A stretch of 64,000 nucleotides of DNA from Candidatus Fredericiella danica (GCA_016713335.1 JADJPH010000066.1:1-64000), one strand, 5' to 3'; positions 11,192 through 20,088 are shown, counted from the first letter of the stretch. Notes: generated from the sequence alone by a model not told the origin. A program made the numbers and translations.

Positions 11192-12809
11192 ATGACACCA
11201 AACGCACAGACGCTGGTCATCCTGAATGTGCTGACACCACTCGTCGTGGTCATCATTGACGTTACCTATGTGATCCTCAATCGCAGGCTCAGGCTGGTGC
11301 GTGTTGTCCCAGGGCGGTGGTTCGACTGGTTGACGCTGCTCGGTTCCATCCTCTGTCTGTCGCTGTCGGTCGCGTTATTGGTGACTTCCCCACCCCTGTT
11401 GCGCACGGAACCGGCATCGCATGGGGCCAATCTACCTGCTCACGGACTCGCTAAGCATCTATTTTCTCTTTCTCGTCAACGTGATCGCATTGTTTGCCAG
11501 TTGGAACCAGGTGGTCGCAAATTAATTGACGCCACGACCGCTATTTTTCAACTTTCTCGTCAATCTCTTCCACTTTACGATGCTGCTGGTGCCTGTCGTG
11601 GACAATCTGGTCTTCCTCTGGATTGCGGTGGAAGCGACCACACTCGTCTCAACGCTGCTGGTAAGCATCCTTGACAAACGGAACTCCTGGGAAGCCGCGT
11701 GGAAGTATCTGCTGGTCACGTCGACCGGGATTATCTTCGGTCTGTTTGGCACAATGTTTCTTGCCAATGCCGCGCAGACCCTCGTGCCGGAACTTGGGGC
11801 AGGCGGCGACCTGAACCGGCTGCTGGATTGGTCCTATTTGATAGGCGTGGATGCCGGCGGTGCGCCACGCGCTGCAACTTCCAGCGGATCTCGTTGAACT
11901 GTCCTTTCTGTTCGTGCTGGTCGGATACGGCACGAAAGCGGGCTTTGCCCCATGCACACCTGGCTGCCCGATGGGCATGGGAGAAGCGCCGGCGCCCATC
12001 AGCGCCCTCCTTTCGGGCGTACTGCTCAAGTCGGCGCTGTATGCCATTTTACGCTTCAGCACCCTGACCAACGCGGCGCTTGGCAGCAGCCAGTTCACCT
12101 CCAGCTTGCTGCTAGGCACGGGTTTGGTGTCGTTGCTACTTGCAACTCCATTCATTTTGAATGAACGCAACCGCTTCAAACGCGTGCTGGCCTATCACAG
12201 TCTGGAACACATGGGCATCATCGCGTTTGGTCTGGGCATCGGTGGCCCGATTGCGCTGTTCGGCGCACTGCTCCACACCCTGAACCACGCGCTCACCAAA
12301 GCCCTGATGTTCCTTTCCTTTGGCACCGTTGCCGGTCGCTTCACAGGACCCACGAGCAACCAACGCACCCTCTCGAATGTGCTGATGTTGATGCCGGCCC
12401 TCGGGCTGATCCTGGCGATAGGCGGTCTGGCGCTCGTGGGGATGCCCCCCTTCAATATCTTCTTGAGCGAGTTGATCATCTTGTGGGGGAGCGCTGAAAC
12501 CCGGCGCAAATGGCTGGCCGTCCATCATCATCACGTTGGCGGTCATCCTGTTCATGAGTTCGACGACGCTCATCTTTTTTGGGCTGGTCCGGCATTTGGC
12601 CGCACTCCTGCTCATGCGTCCAACGCCGCCAATTGCAGCAGGCGCCCAGGTGATGGCGGTCGAGGCATCTGCGCCATCGAAGCCGTCCCGAAAGGAACTT
12701 GTCCCTCTGGTCGTGATGACCGTGCTCGTCATCGTTTCGGGGTTGATGGTGTGGGGAGCCACTGGCCGCCATCCTTGATCAGAGTGTGACGATCCTCAGT
12801 GGCGTGTAG
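11192..12809 (+). CDS. HyfF/NuoN-like antiporter subunit (frameshifted)
   Basis: About 539 residues when joined, against 526 for E. coli HyfF. Diagnostic pieces are FLWIAVEATTLVSTLLVS (about 11615-11668), AAWKYLLVTSTGIIFGLFG (about 11695-11750), ISALLSGVLLKSALYAILRF (about 11998-12057), KRVLAYHSLEHMGIIAFGLG (about 12180-12240) and LNHALTKALMFLSFG (about 12282-12326). The residue order is that of the proton-translocating Proton_antipo_M domain. Frame breaks are near 11415-11530, 11840-11860, 12490-12520 and 12760; the predicted C-terminus DQSVTILSGV ends at a TAG at 12807-12809. GGAG precedes the ATG. Confidence 0.65.
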
Positions 12810-12830
12810 GGATGGAAGGGTGGACTGAAA

Positions 12831-14582
12831 ATGACGTCCATACGGACAGGTCTGCACGAACTCAACCTGCGATCGTGGGTGGAGTTGCCGCGCGCGTCGC
12901 CACGAGACGCACCTCGTGCTGCCCAATGGCGCGGATCCGCTTGCGCTCTGCCGGTGGGCTGCGCAGAACGAGTTCTATCTCTGCACCCTGGCGGCCAGTG
13001 ACGAGCGCATGCTGGAGGACAATGCGCTCAAGGTGTACGTTGTCTTGTCTGGCAGCGACCGTCAACTCGCCATTTTGGAACATCCCATCGAGCGCGACTC
13101 GTTCCAGTATCTATCCTTCCACGAGTCCTTTCCCAGTGCGCTGCCGCTGGAACGCAGCCATCGACCTGTATGGGGTGGCGCCCAGCAATGTCGCCCTCGA
13201 AGGGGGATGCTGCTCCACCCTGCATCCTTTCCACCCGATCTCTACCCGCTGCGGCGCAATCGCACGAATGAACGGCTGCGCCGGTTGATTGCCGCAACCA
13301 AGCCGGTTGTTGAGCGCAGTGGTGAACTGCCCTACGGCGTGATGCGGCTGCTCGTCGGTCCGATTCACGCCGGCGTGATCGAGGCGGGGCATCCCGTTTC
13401 TATGTGCCGGCGAGGTCATCGAAGATCTGGAGATCCGGCTGGGATACAAGCACCGCGGCATCGAAAAACTCTTCGAGACCGGTTATACGCTGACCACAGG
13501 CCAGCAATTAGCGGAATGCATTGCGGGAGATTCTGCGTTTGCGCACTCGCTGGCCTATAGCCAGGCGGTTGAGAACCTGGTTGCGGCCGCCGCTGCCGCC
13601 TGCCGCGATTATTGGCGTGGTCTGCTGCTGGAGATGGAGCGTCTGCCGTACAATCACATCGGCGACGTCGCCGTTGGTGCATGACATCGCCTACGACTTG
13701 ATCGCCTGGAATTGGCCGTCCTCAGAGAGCGACTGCTCCGGCTCAACGCCGCTTCACCGGTCACCGTTTCTTGCGCGGGGTCAATCATCCGGGTGGCGTA
13801 ACCATCAAACATCCCGAACAACGCCGGACGTGAGTCATGAGTTGCTCCGGATCACAGATCTGTTTCTTGGCTGGGTTGCGCGGCATGTACTGCCCAATGC
13901 CACCTGTCGCATCGATTCCTGACGACCGGGGTGCTGACAAAAGCGGAGGCATTGGGCATTGGCACAACGGGACTGCCTGCCCGCGCGTCGGGGTGCTTGA
14001 TCCAGGATTTCCGGCTCCGTCACCCGGCAGGTGTCTGTGCGCTGCCCGGCATTGGGGATGAGCTGTGCAGTCTGGTGCGGGGAACACTGCTCGATTCGGG
14101 GAAAATCTGCTGCCATCCGAATCCCACCGCAGGAGCCTGTACCGCAATAACCTGACCGGCGACGTGATGGCACGGCCCCTCGTGCGCGCCGCCGAGGTAG
14201 AGTTCGGCGAAGATTGTCGAACGGCTTGCATCGGACCTGAAACAGCATGGACCCCAAGGCAAAGACCGATCTTGGCGAGAATTCATGGCCTGGCGGCAAG
14301 TGGTTGACAACTTCGAGACTGGGTTGGGGCATGTCGAAGGTTGGCGGGCGACATCTTCTATACGATCTGGAAGGGGCCAGGGGCACGATCTTCCGGTGTC
14401 ACCCGCGGGATCCGTCGCTTTACAACTGGCCGGCGCTACGTCTGGCGGTGATTCGCAAGTTGCAGATGGCGCAGGCTGATGACCGCAAGCAGAAGGGCGC
14501 GGCGTTTTGGGAGAATATCCTGGCCGATTTTCCGATCATCAACAAGAGTTTCAATCTGGCCTACGCGGCAAACGATGGTTGA
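12831..14582 (+). CDS. HyfG/NuoCD-like large subunit lacking NiFe ligands (frameshifted)
   Basis: A fusion of a NuoC-like N-terminal part (YLCTLAASDERMLEDNAL) and a NuoD-like core, about 580 residues. The core shows VGPIHAGVIEAGHP, LGYKHRGIEKLFE and, where hydrogenases carry the first CxxC, AECIAGDSAFAHSLAYSQA without a CxxC pair. The extreme C-terminus reads ADFPIINKSFNLAYAANDG, where NiFe enzymes have DPCxxC. Both Ni-binding cysteine pairs are therefore absent, which is the hallmark of Ehr complexes. Several frame breaks (near 12900, 13140-13200, 13400, 13680 and in 13730-14300) interrupt the gene. It probably couples an unidentified redox reaction to the membrane subunits; it should not be annotated as a hydrogenase. 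Confidence 0.65.
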
Positions 14583-14613
14583 AGCGGGCCAGTGTGCAGT
14601 GGGAGGAATCAAA

Positions 14614-15179
14614 ATGGCAAGAGAACAGCCGGCCCCGCCGCCTTCGTTGCCGGAGTTGCTGCTTTCTCGGTTATTGGGTGTATTTCGGAACAGATCGCGC
14701 CATGCGGAGCCGATCGCATCGCCGGGTGATCGGCTGGCGCGGAGCATCGCTCCGCCTTCTTGCGTCATTTGGATTGCGGGACGTCGCAATGGGTGAGCTT
14801 GAGTTGATCGCCATGAGCAACCCGATCTATGACAGTGAGCGCTTTGGCATCCGGTTTGACGCATCGCCGCGGCATGCGGATGTGTTGGTGATGACGGGGG
14901 TGTTCACGCGCAATCGCGGAAGCTGCGCTCAACACGTTGGATGCGATGTCGGAGCCAAAGCGGATCGTCACCGTGGTGACTGCACGGAGGGTGGGGCATT
15001 TCGCCGGTTCCGCGCTTGCCGAGCGCCCGGGGGAGATCGAGGCGGTCATCATCGCCCACGTCCCGGGCTGCCCGCCGAAGCCGGAGGAGATATTACGAGC
15101 ATTGGGGCGGTGGAGTGGTAAGGCTTTCCTGGGAAAGTTCATGCCGGCGGGGCTTCGCCTGGTGGATAAGCCAGAATAA
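14614..15179 (+). CDS. HyfI/NuoB-like FeS small subunit (frameshifted)
   Basis: About 188 residues across three frames. ELELIAMSNPIYDSERFGIR followed by DASPRHADVLVMTG, and then HVPGCPPKPEEILRAL near the C-terminus, identify the NuoB/HyfI family, which holds the N2-type [4Fe-4S] cluster next to the large subunit. The region that should encode the cysteine motif (DxGSCNGCELE-type, about 14770-14800) is scrambled: it reads HLDCGTSQW in one frame and GELEL in another, so the cluster ligands cannot be judged. Further breaks lie near 14920 and 14985. It is last in the hyf-like operon; no ferredoxin-like HyfA/HyfH and no HyfD homologue is present. Confidence 0.6.
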
Positions 15180-15241
15180 CCGCCGGGGAATAGACCCCAC
15201 CGACCGCAAGTCCTGCGCCACCACTCGCCTCAGACGGACGC

Positions 15242-15340
15242 TCATGCTGCGCCCGGAACCTCCGTCCCCAGGTGCTCGTGCACCGGATTGGCGTCGAGGT
15301 AGTTCTTGATGTCAGTGAGCGAAGTTGCGTCGAGGATCAC
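15242..15340 (-). CDS. Possible 32-residue ORF downstream of the Hsp70-like gene
   Basis: A GTG start at 15338-15340, preceded immediately by GGCAGGAGAGG, opens a frame beginning VILDATSLTDIKNYLD and ending EVPGAA at a TGA. It starts 16 bases after the stop of the YegD-like gene on the same strand. The composition (amphipathic helix, acidic tail) looks protein-like, and it could be a small partner or the C-terminal remnant of a degraded gene. No family is recognised, and the Shine-Dalgarno spacing is short. Confidence 0.25.
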   Translation of the reverse strand: MILDATSLTDIKNYLDANPVHEHLGTEVPGAA

Positions 15341-15356
15341 CCTCTCCTGCCCAAAG

Positions 15357-16748
15357 CTAGATAGATACCAGTTGGCGTTGATGCGCCTGCATCGCCAAAC
15401 CACCCGTCACCGAGCCAAAGAGATCGGAGACCACGATCTCTGCGCCTGGGATTTCGCGCCGCAGTAGTTCTTGGAAGGCAAGGATGGAAGAAGAGCCACC
15501 AGTCGCCACCACGACGTCAATTTGTTCAGGTTTGAGTCCTGCTGCGACCATTACTTCACGTATACCACGTTGAGCCTCGGCGCGCTCAACTGCCATCAGA
15601 CGATTGAATTCCTCACGCATTAACGCCACCGCAAGTTGAATGTCCGCCATCTGTAGTGCGACAGTCGACGCTGCCTGCTCGGAGAGTTCGCATTTTGCCT
15701 GTTCGACTGCCTGAAAGAGCGCAAACCCATAGTTTTTCGTCGCCAATGTCTCCAGCGCTCGAAATGCCGCGCGGTCATTGCCATGCTTGATCCCGCGCCG
15801 GATGATTTCTAGATTATCCGGGCGCGTGAGGGTCGGAATGGTTTGCCATTGGTCGAGCAGCCCCGCCAGGTGCTCTGGGAAAGGGATCAGTCGCCCATCA
15901 TAGTTGATATCGATTGCCGATTGCGTCCCCAGATACGGGGCTACCTTGCCACGCATGATGGCGCTATCCAGATCATCGCCGCCCACCAGGACGCCCATCG
16001 AAGCAAGCACCTGCTGGCGCCCGGCGGCGCCTACCTCCAGGACGGTCAGGTCAAGGGTGCCACCGCCAAAGTCAAAGACCAGGAGGGTCTGTTCGCGTGG
16101 TGCGCGATTGACGTAGAAGGCTGCGGCAGCAACCGGCTCGTGCATAAATTCCACCTGCGCAAAGCCGGCCAGGTGAGCGGCGCGGCGCAGTTTCTCCTCC
16201 GCAAGCCGATCCTCCGCTGGGTCGTGCGAGAAGTTCACCGGTCGCCCAAGGAGCACCTGTTCCACCGGTTGGCCCAGATGTTGTTCTGACCGCTGTCGTA
16301 CATGGCGCAGGATAAGGGCGATCAGTTCTTCCGTGGTGTAATACCGTCCAAATATCTTTGTCCCCTGATATGCTCCGGATCGCAAGCCGGTCTTGATCGA
16401 CTGCAGCAACCTGCCGCGCATGGCGACATCCTCATCAATCACAACATCATAGATGATGGTGATCGGGCCGCCTTGCTCGCCCAATTCAAATCCCTGGCTT
16501 GCCACGGTGTTCTCGATCGTGCCCACCACCTTTTCCTCGAAAACAACGGGGCATCCCGTGTCTTCACGCAGAAACGTCTTGATCGCGTCCACCCCCAGAC
16601 GCACACGATGCCGGCTGTCCACATAGATCATGGACCGCAAGCTGTACGCACTGCTGTTGTGTGGATCAAGCGGAATGTACTCCAACTTGCTGCCGTCAAA
16701 AATCGCCGCTGAGGTGTTCGTCGTACCAAAATCGATGCCGAGCCACAT
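15357..16748 (-). CDS. YegD-like Hsp70-family ATPase without substrate-binding domain
   Basis: 463 residues starting MWLGIDFGTTNTSAAIF, the phosphate-1 loop of actin/Hsp70 ATPases. LVFDFGGGTLDLTVL is phosphate-2 and VVVATGGSSSILAFQELL the adenosine motif. LLGRPVNFSHDPAEDRLAEE and FMHEPVAAAAFYV match YegD of E. coli (450 residues) better than DnaK. The protein ends after the ATPase fold, so there is no peptide-binding domain. The ATG at 16748 is chosen because GGAGGAAAGG lies upstream and the nucleotide-binding motif begins three residues in; an upstream in-frame start would add 19 non-conserved residues. The substrate of this family is unknown. The gene is intact, unlike the operon it faces. 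Confidence 0.85.
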   Translation of the reverse strand: MWLGIDFGTTNTSAAIFDGSKLEYIPLDPHNSSAYSLRSMIYVDSRHRVRLGVDAIKTFLREDTGCPVVFEEKVVGTIENTVASQGFELGEQGGPITIIYDVVIDEDVAMRGRLLQSIKTGLRSGAYQGTKIFGRYYTTEELIALILRHVRQRSEQHLGQPVEQVLLGRPVNFSHDPAEDRLAEEKLRRAAHLAGFAQVEFMHEPVAAAAFYVNRAPREQTLLVFDFGGGTLDLTVLEVGAAGRQQVLASMGVLVGGDDLDSAIMRGKVAPYLGTQSAIDINYDGRLIPFPEHLAGLLDQWQTIPTLTRPDNLEIIRRGIKHGNDRAAFRALETLATKNYGFALFQAVEQAKCELSEQAASTVALQMADIQLAVALMREEFNRLMAVERAEAQRGIREVMVAAGLKPEQIDVVVATGGSSSILAFQELLRREIPGAEIVVSDLFGSVTGGLAMQAHQRQLVSI

Positions 16749-16832
16749 GGTGAACCTTTCCTCCCTGGTGCCACTAGGGCAGCCCATACGTCGTTGCTCA
16801 GGCATACAAGGGTACTGATTTTTGGGCAGAAA

Positions 16833-16854
16833 AAAACGGCCGGATGGCCGTTTT
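16833..16854. terminator. Hairpin AAAACGGCC / GGCCGTTTT
   Basis: A perfect 9-base stem (16833-16841 and 16846-16854) with loop GGAT, A-rich on one side and T-rich on the other, so it can work as an intrinsic terminator in either direction. It lies upstream of the YegD-like gene and upstream of the SDR gene at 16981. A TTGACA hexamer follows at 16861-16866, but no properly spaced -10 is visible. Confidence 0.5.
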
Positions 16855-16980
16855 ATTGGGTTGACAAATGTGATATAGTGAGATCAGGAACCTCAACGCT
16901 CTGCCGGATCGATGACATAGTCGACGCGTCAGGCAGGCACATTCCACGTACATGAAGCCATCACATTGAAGTCAGTCTAA

Positions 16981-17802
16981 ATGGCAAGAATACTCATCAC
17001 CGGCTCAGCCGATGGTCTGGGCCAACTTTCGGCAGCGTCACTAGTCGACCAAGGTCACCAGGTTGTCTTGCATGCGCGCAACCCTGAACGCGCACGTCAC
17101 GCAAAACAGAAGGCGCCGGGGGCAGCGCATGTCGTTGTCGGAGACTTAACTAGCATCGAGGGAGCCAAAAACGCAGCTAACGAAGCGAATGCGTTTGGGC
17201 GCTTCGATGCCGTGATCCACAATGCCGGCGTGTATCAGGCGCCAGCGAAAGAGATCTTTTTTGTCAACATCATTGCACCCTATCTGCTTACGTGCTTGAT
17301 CCCAAAGCCCCGGCGCTTGATCTACCTGAGCTCGGGGATGCATCTACACGGGAATGTAAACCTGGACCTCTTCAAAGAGGACAGCCGTCGCATCAGTTAT
17401 TCAGACTCAAAGCTGTATGTGGTGATGCTTTCGATGGCAGTAGCACGCAGATGGCCCGAGGCCTACGCCAACGCCGTCGATCCGGGTTGGGTCCCGACGA
17501 AAATGGGCGGGCCTGGTGCACCGGATGATCTTCAACAAGGCTACGAAACACAGACGTGGCTCGCAGTCAGCGACGATCGCGGCGCCAAAGTAAGCGGTCG
17601 CTATTTTTATCATGGGACAGAAAGCCGGCACAATCCACAAGCCGACGACGTCATGCTGCAAGAACGATTCCTAGACCATTGCAGAGCCATCACAGGCATC
17701 CCTCTCCTCAATGAACCCCGCCCTGCTTTTGCCTTGCTTGTAACATTCCTCTCTGCGCTTTTCTCCGCGTTTCCGCGCCTCTGCGGTGGCGTTTGCCGGT
17801 GA
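16981..17802 (+). CDS. SDR-family NAD(P)-dependent oxidoreductase
   Basis: The Rossmann motif ITGSADGLGQLSA at the N-terminus corresponds to TGxxxGxG. VVVGDLTS, DAVIHNAGVY (NAG motif), LIYLSSGMHLHG and YSDSKLYVVML (YxxxK, Tyr/Lys catalytic pair) complete a classical short-chain dehydrogenase. VDPGWVPTKMGG follows as in retinol-dehydrogenase-like SDRs. The last about 25 residues (ALLVTFLSALFSAFPRLCGG) are encoded by a CTCTGCG/CCGCGCCTCTGCGGTG-type sequence typical of intergenic repeats, so the native stop may lie earlier and the tail be a read-through. No strong Shine-Dalgarno precedes the ATG. Substrate unknown. Confidence 0.8.
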   Translation: MARILITGSADGLGQLSAASLVDQGHQVVLHARNPERARHAKQKAPGAAHVVVGDLTSIEGAKNAANEANAFGRFDAVIHNAGVYQAPAKEIFFVNIIAPYLLTCLIPKPRRLIYLSSGMHLHGNVNLDLFKEDSRRISYSDSKLYVVMLSMAVARRWPEAYANAVDPGWVPTKMGGPGAPDDLQQGYETQTWLAVSDDRGAKVSGRYFYHGTESRHNPQADDVMLQERFLDHCRAITGIPLLNEPRPAFALLVTFLSALFSAFPRLCGGVCR

Positions 17803-17816
17803 ACTACGAGATCGCT

Positions 17817-18332
17817 CTAGCACTCGAACACTGACCAACAGATGTCGTTTCGCAGTCGCTGATCATCCAGGACAAGTTCTCGGATCGCGGCCGGCAGTTG
17901 CGCGTGCTGCCACCAGCACTCCCGACGCCCGGCGGCCTCGCTCTCCCCCGTTGGCGCGGCGGCTTGCACCGCCCTGATTGCATAGGCCGCTGCACCGAGT
18001 TCGTGCGCGGCAACATGCGCCACCGCCACTGCCTGGGCTGCAGCATACGCGGCATACCGCGGCGCCCCGCTCAAATCTCTGGCTGCCGCGTTGGCATGGC
18101 CGGCGGACGTACGCGCTTCGGTCATGGTGACCTCCCCGCCCACCCACGCGCGGGCCAGTTCGATCGCCCGCCGCGGCCGGGCGTCATCTGGCTGCGCCGC
18201 CTCGAACAGCGGAAGGACGTGCTCCGCACAGTCCGCAGCCCACTCGGCGAGCAGGCGATGATCGGCATCCGTCAGCACCCCGCCTCGGCGTATGGTGATA
18301 AATCGAGGATCACGGACTTTGGGGAGGATCAC
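17817..18332 (-). CDS. Imm5-like (putative immunity) helical protein
   Basis: 171 residues, Ala-rich and helical. RPRRAIELARAWVGGEVTM, SAGHANAAARDLSG and VAHVAAHELGAAAYAIRAV are the signature of the Imm-5-like domain family annotated as putative immunity protein. In that family the name derives from polymorphic-toxin neighbourhoods; no toxin gene is visible here. Its start overlaps the stop of the upstream reductase gene by 4 bases (ATGA), so the two are translationally coupled. Confidence 0.7.
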   Translation of the reverse strand: MILPKVRDPRFITIRRGGVLTDADHRLLAEWAADCAEHVLPLFEAAQPDDARPRRAIELARAWVGGEVTMTEARTSAGHANAAARDLSGAPRYAAYAAAQAVAVAHVAAHELGAAAYAIRAVQAAAPTGESEAAGRRECWWQHAQLPAAIRELVLDDQRLRNDICWSVFEC

Positions 18333-18926
18333 AAGGCATCCGTCCTTGCGATTGCGCCCACCCGCTCGTAATCCACGACGATAACGCCACTCGGAGTAAC
18401 GATACCTTCCGTCACCTTAAACGCTACGGGGATCGTGCCATCGGCAAATAGCCGTTTTCCACTGCCTAACGTGATCGGATAGATCATCAACCAGAACGCA
18501 TCGACCAAATCATGCTTGATCAGCGTCTGCAGCAGATTGCCACTGCCCCAGACGTGCAAATCCGGTCCCGGCTGTTGCTTGATATCGGCAATTTTTTCTG
18601 CGATATCTCCGCTGAGAAACACAGACGGCTGCCAGTCGTGAGACGTCATCGTATTTGAGGCGACGTACTTCGTCGCCGTGTTGACGCACGGCCATGCATC
18701 GCCGTGGTGCGGCCAGTATGGCGCCCAGATTTCAATGGTTGTGCGCCCTAACAACAGGTCGAACGGCATGTTCATCTGCCTGCGCAGGGCTGTGCCAAGC
18801 AACTCGTCACCAAAGGGCGCACCATCCGCCGTAGGCGAAGCCGCCACTGGTGTCTTCTTCTGGACCACCAGGAGCTTGGATGACGCCGTCAAGGGAAATG
18901 TGTTCAAGTACAGTGAGTTTTCTCAT
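18329..18926 (-). CDS. RibD C-terminal/DHFR-like reductase (one frameshift)
   Basis: The true start is ATG 18926 (MRKLTVLEHISLDGVIQ, the family's N-terminal signature, with GGAG 8 bases upstream). Near 18815 the frame shifts by one extra base, after GGFAYGGW, and continues as APFGDELLGTALRRQMN, LLLGRTTIEIWAPYW, LHVWGSGNLLQTLIKHDLVD and YPITLGSGKRLF. These are standard RibD_C (dihydrofolate reductase-like) motifs with the G-S-G-N/x-L cofactor loop. Such proteins probably reduce a pterin- or pyrimidine-like substrate with NADPH; the physiological substrate is unknown. It is divergent from the Rrf2 gene, sharing a 156-base intergenic region. Confidence 0.8.
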
Positions 18927-19016
18927 GACTGTGCTCCTTCAACCGCTGCATCACGCGCTGGTTGCCTCGTTCCATGTAGAAAAACATGCTCTCAAATACT
19001 AAGCGCGTTTTGGTAC

Positions 19017-19055
19017 TTGACAAAACAATAAACTATGTATATATTATATCTAGTT
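19017..19055 (+). promoter_or_regulatory. Sigma-70 promoter with embedded 10-5-10 operator (Rrf2 gene)
   Basis: TTGACA (19017-19022), 17 bases, then TATATT (19040-19045): a near-consensus promoter 38 bases before the Rrf2 start. Over it lies an imperfect inverted repeat AACTATGTAT (19031-19040) / ATATCTAGTT (19046-19055) with a 5-base spacer, 8 of 10 positions pairing. The same half-site, arm length and spacer recur at 19535-19559, supporting autoregulation by the Rrf2 protein. Confidence 0.65.
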
Positions 19056-19082
19056 ATATTATTTACGAGAGATTGAACCGCC

Positions 19083-19507
19083 ATGAGCTATTCGCTGGCA
19101 TTTTCACAGGCGATCTTTACCGTCATCTTTGTGGCCGACAAGGTCAGACAAGGCATCTACGACTTTGTCCCGACGAAGGAGCTTTCGACGTTGCTCAATA
19201 TCCCCAGCCCACCGCAGTCAAGATCCTCGGCAACCTGGCCGGCGCCGGCATCATCGAAACTCGGAAGGCGCCCGTGGCGGTGCGGCTGGGCAGGCCACCT
19301 CAGGACGTTTCGCTGCTCGACATTTTCACTGCGGTCGAAAGCGGCAAGCCCATGTTCCGGCAGGACTACCAGATGCGTGTGACCGGCGACAAACCGACGC
19401 GGGCTCAGCAGACGGTGTATGCCGTGCTCACCCAAGCAGAGGCCGCCATGAAAGCGCGCCTGGCGCAGACGACGATTGCCAACCTGCTTGCGTCCCTGAA
19501 CCAGTAG
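19083..19507 (+). CDS. Rrf2-family transcriptional regulator (frameshift), cysteine-free
   Basis: Starts MSYSLAFSQAIFTVIFVADK; continues to TKELSTLLNIP and then, after loss of one C in the CCCC run near 19203, QPTAVKILGNLAGAGIIETR (winged-helix recognition region) and VRLGRPPQDVSLLDIFTAVE (Rrf2 wing and linker). Total about 141 residues. The segment where IscR/NsrR carry three Fe-S cysteines (here GKPMFRQDYQMRVTGDK) has none, so it resembles YwnA-type Rrf2 proteins that do not bind a cluster. The wing segment ETRKAPVAVRLG may hide further compensating indels, because the family has a GxxGG wing there. It most likely represses itself and the membrane gene downstream. Confidence 0.8.
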
Positions 19508-19534
19508 TGGCCATTTCGTATTTTTTTTGCGTAT

Positions 19535-19559
19535 AACTATATATAATACATATATAGTT
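19535..19559 (+). promoter_or_regulatory. Perfect 10-5-10 palindromic operator over a TATAAT box
   Basis: AACTATATAT (19535-19544), spacer AATAC, ATATATAGTT (19550-19559): a perfect inverted repeat. It contains a TATAAT hexamer at 19542-19547, in the promoter position for the membrane gene starting at 19591. The same arrangement, half-site beginning AACTA and 5-base spacer, occur over the -10 box of the Rrf2 gene at 19031-19055. Confidence 0.65.
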
Positions 19560-19590
19560 TATGTATTTAAGTTCGCCAAGGAGATTGATG

Positions 19591-19992
19591 ATGAAGTTGC
19601 GTGTGTTGTTGCGAGTGATTGGCGTTGTGCAGTTGATTCTGGGTGCGCTGTACCTGTTCATTCCCATGCAGTTGTTGGCTCTGATGGGACATTCTGTACC
19701 CGCTGCGGATCTTGCCTACCCACTTGGCATGCTCGCCGCCCGGTTCCTGGCGTATGGCGTTGGGATGTTCTACATTGCCCGTGCCCCGGAGAAAGAACGT
19801 TTCTGGATCGACAACATGATTTTCATTCAAGCGGTGGATCTGGCGGTAGGCGTTTACTACACGGCCACCGGCGTCGTCGGGCTCGAACTTTCCGGGTTGC
19901 CCATGTTCAACGCCACGCTGTTCATACTCCTGCTCTCATTGTGGCGTCCCCGTTCCACGCCGGCGCCAGCATTGGCCGCAGAAGTACGCTAA
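19591..19992 (+). CDS. Four-helix small membrane protein
   Basis: About 133 residues with four predicted helices: LRVIGVVQLILGALYLFI, LGMLAARFLAYGVGMFYIA, MIFIQAVDLAVGVYYTATG and FNATLFILLLSLW. Charged residues (EKERFWID) lie in the loop after helix 2. AAGGAG at 19578-19583 fits ATG 19591 (7-base spacing) or 19588. The promoter carries the palindrome shared with the Rrf2 gene, so it is probably the regulator's target. The fold recalls DoxX/DUF4345-like proteins, but I cannot assign a function. Confidence 0.65.
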   Translation: MKLRVLLRVIGVVQLILGALYLFIPMQLLALMGHSVPAADLAYPLGMLAARFLAYGVGMFYIARAPEKERFWIDNMIFIQAVDLAVGVYYTATGVVGLELSGLPMFNATLFILLLSLWRPRSTPAPALAAEVR

Positions 19993-20052
19993 CCCGTAGC
20001 GCTTTTCCTCTGCCGGTCGATTGCGTTGGCGGCCGATCACGCAAATCGCAAT

Positions 20053-20088
20053 ATCGGGTGTGACAGCCATCTCGGCGTCACACCCGAT
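20053..20088. terminator. Hairpin ATCGGGTGTGAC / GTCACACCCGAT
   Basis: A perfect 12-base inverted repeat with a 12-base loop, 60 bases after the membrane gene stop. It lacks a T tract, so it may be a transcript-end stabiliser or a Rho-assisted terminator rather than a classic intrinsic one. The rest of 19993-20249 shows no gene. Confidence 0.4.

Noticed and set aside
7414..15179. Annotation as a functional group 4 NiFe hydrogenase
   Set aside because: The large subunit lacks both cysteine pairs that bind Ni-Fe, and no maturation or ferredoxin-type genes accompany the cluster.
16861..16879. TTGACA followed by TATAGT as an SDR promoter
   Set aside because: The hexamers are only 7 bases apart, far below the 15-19 needed.
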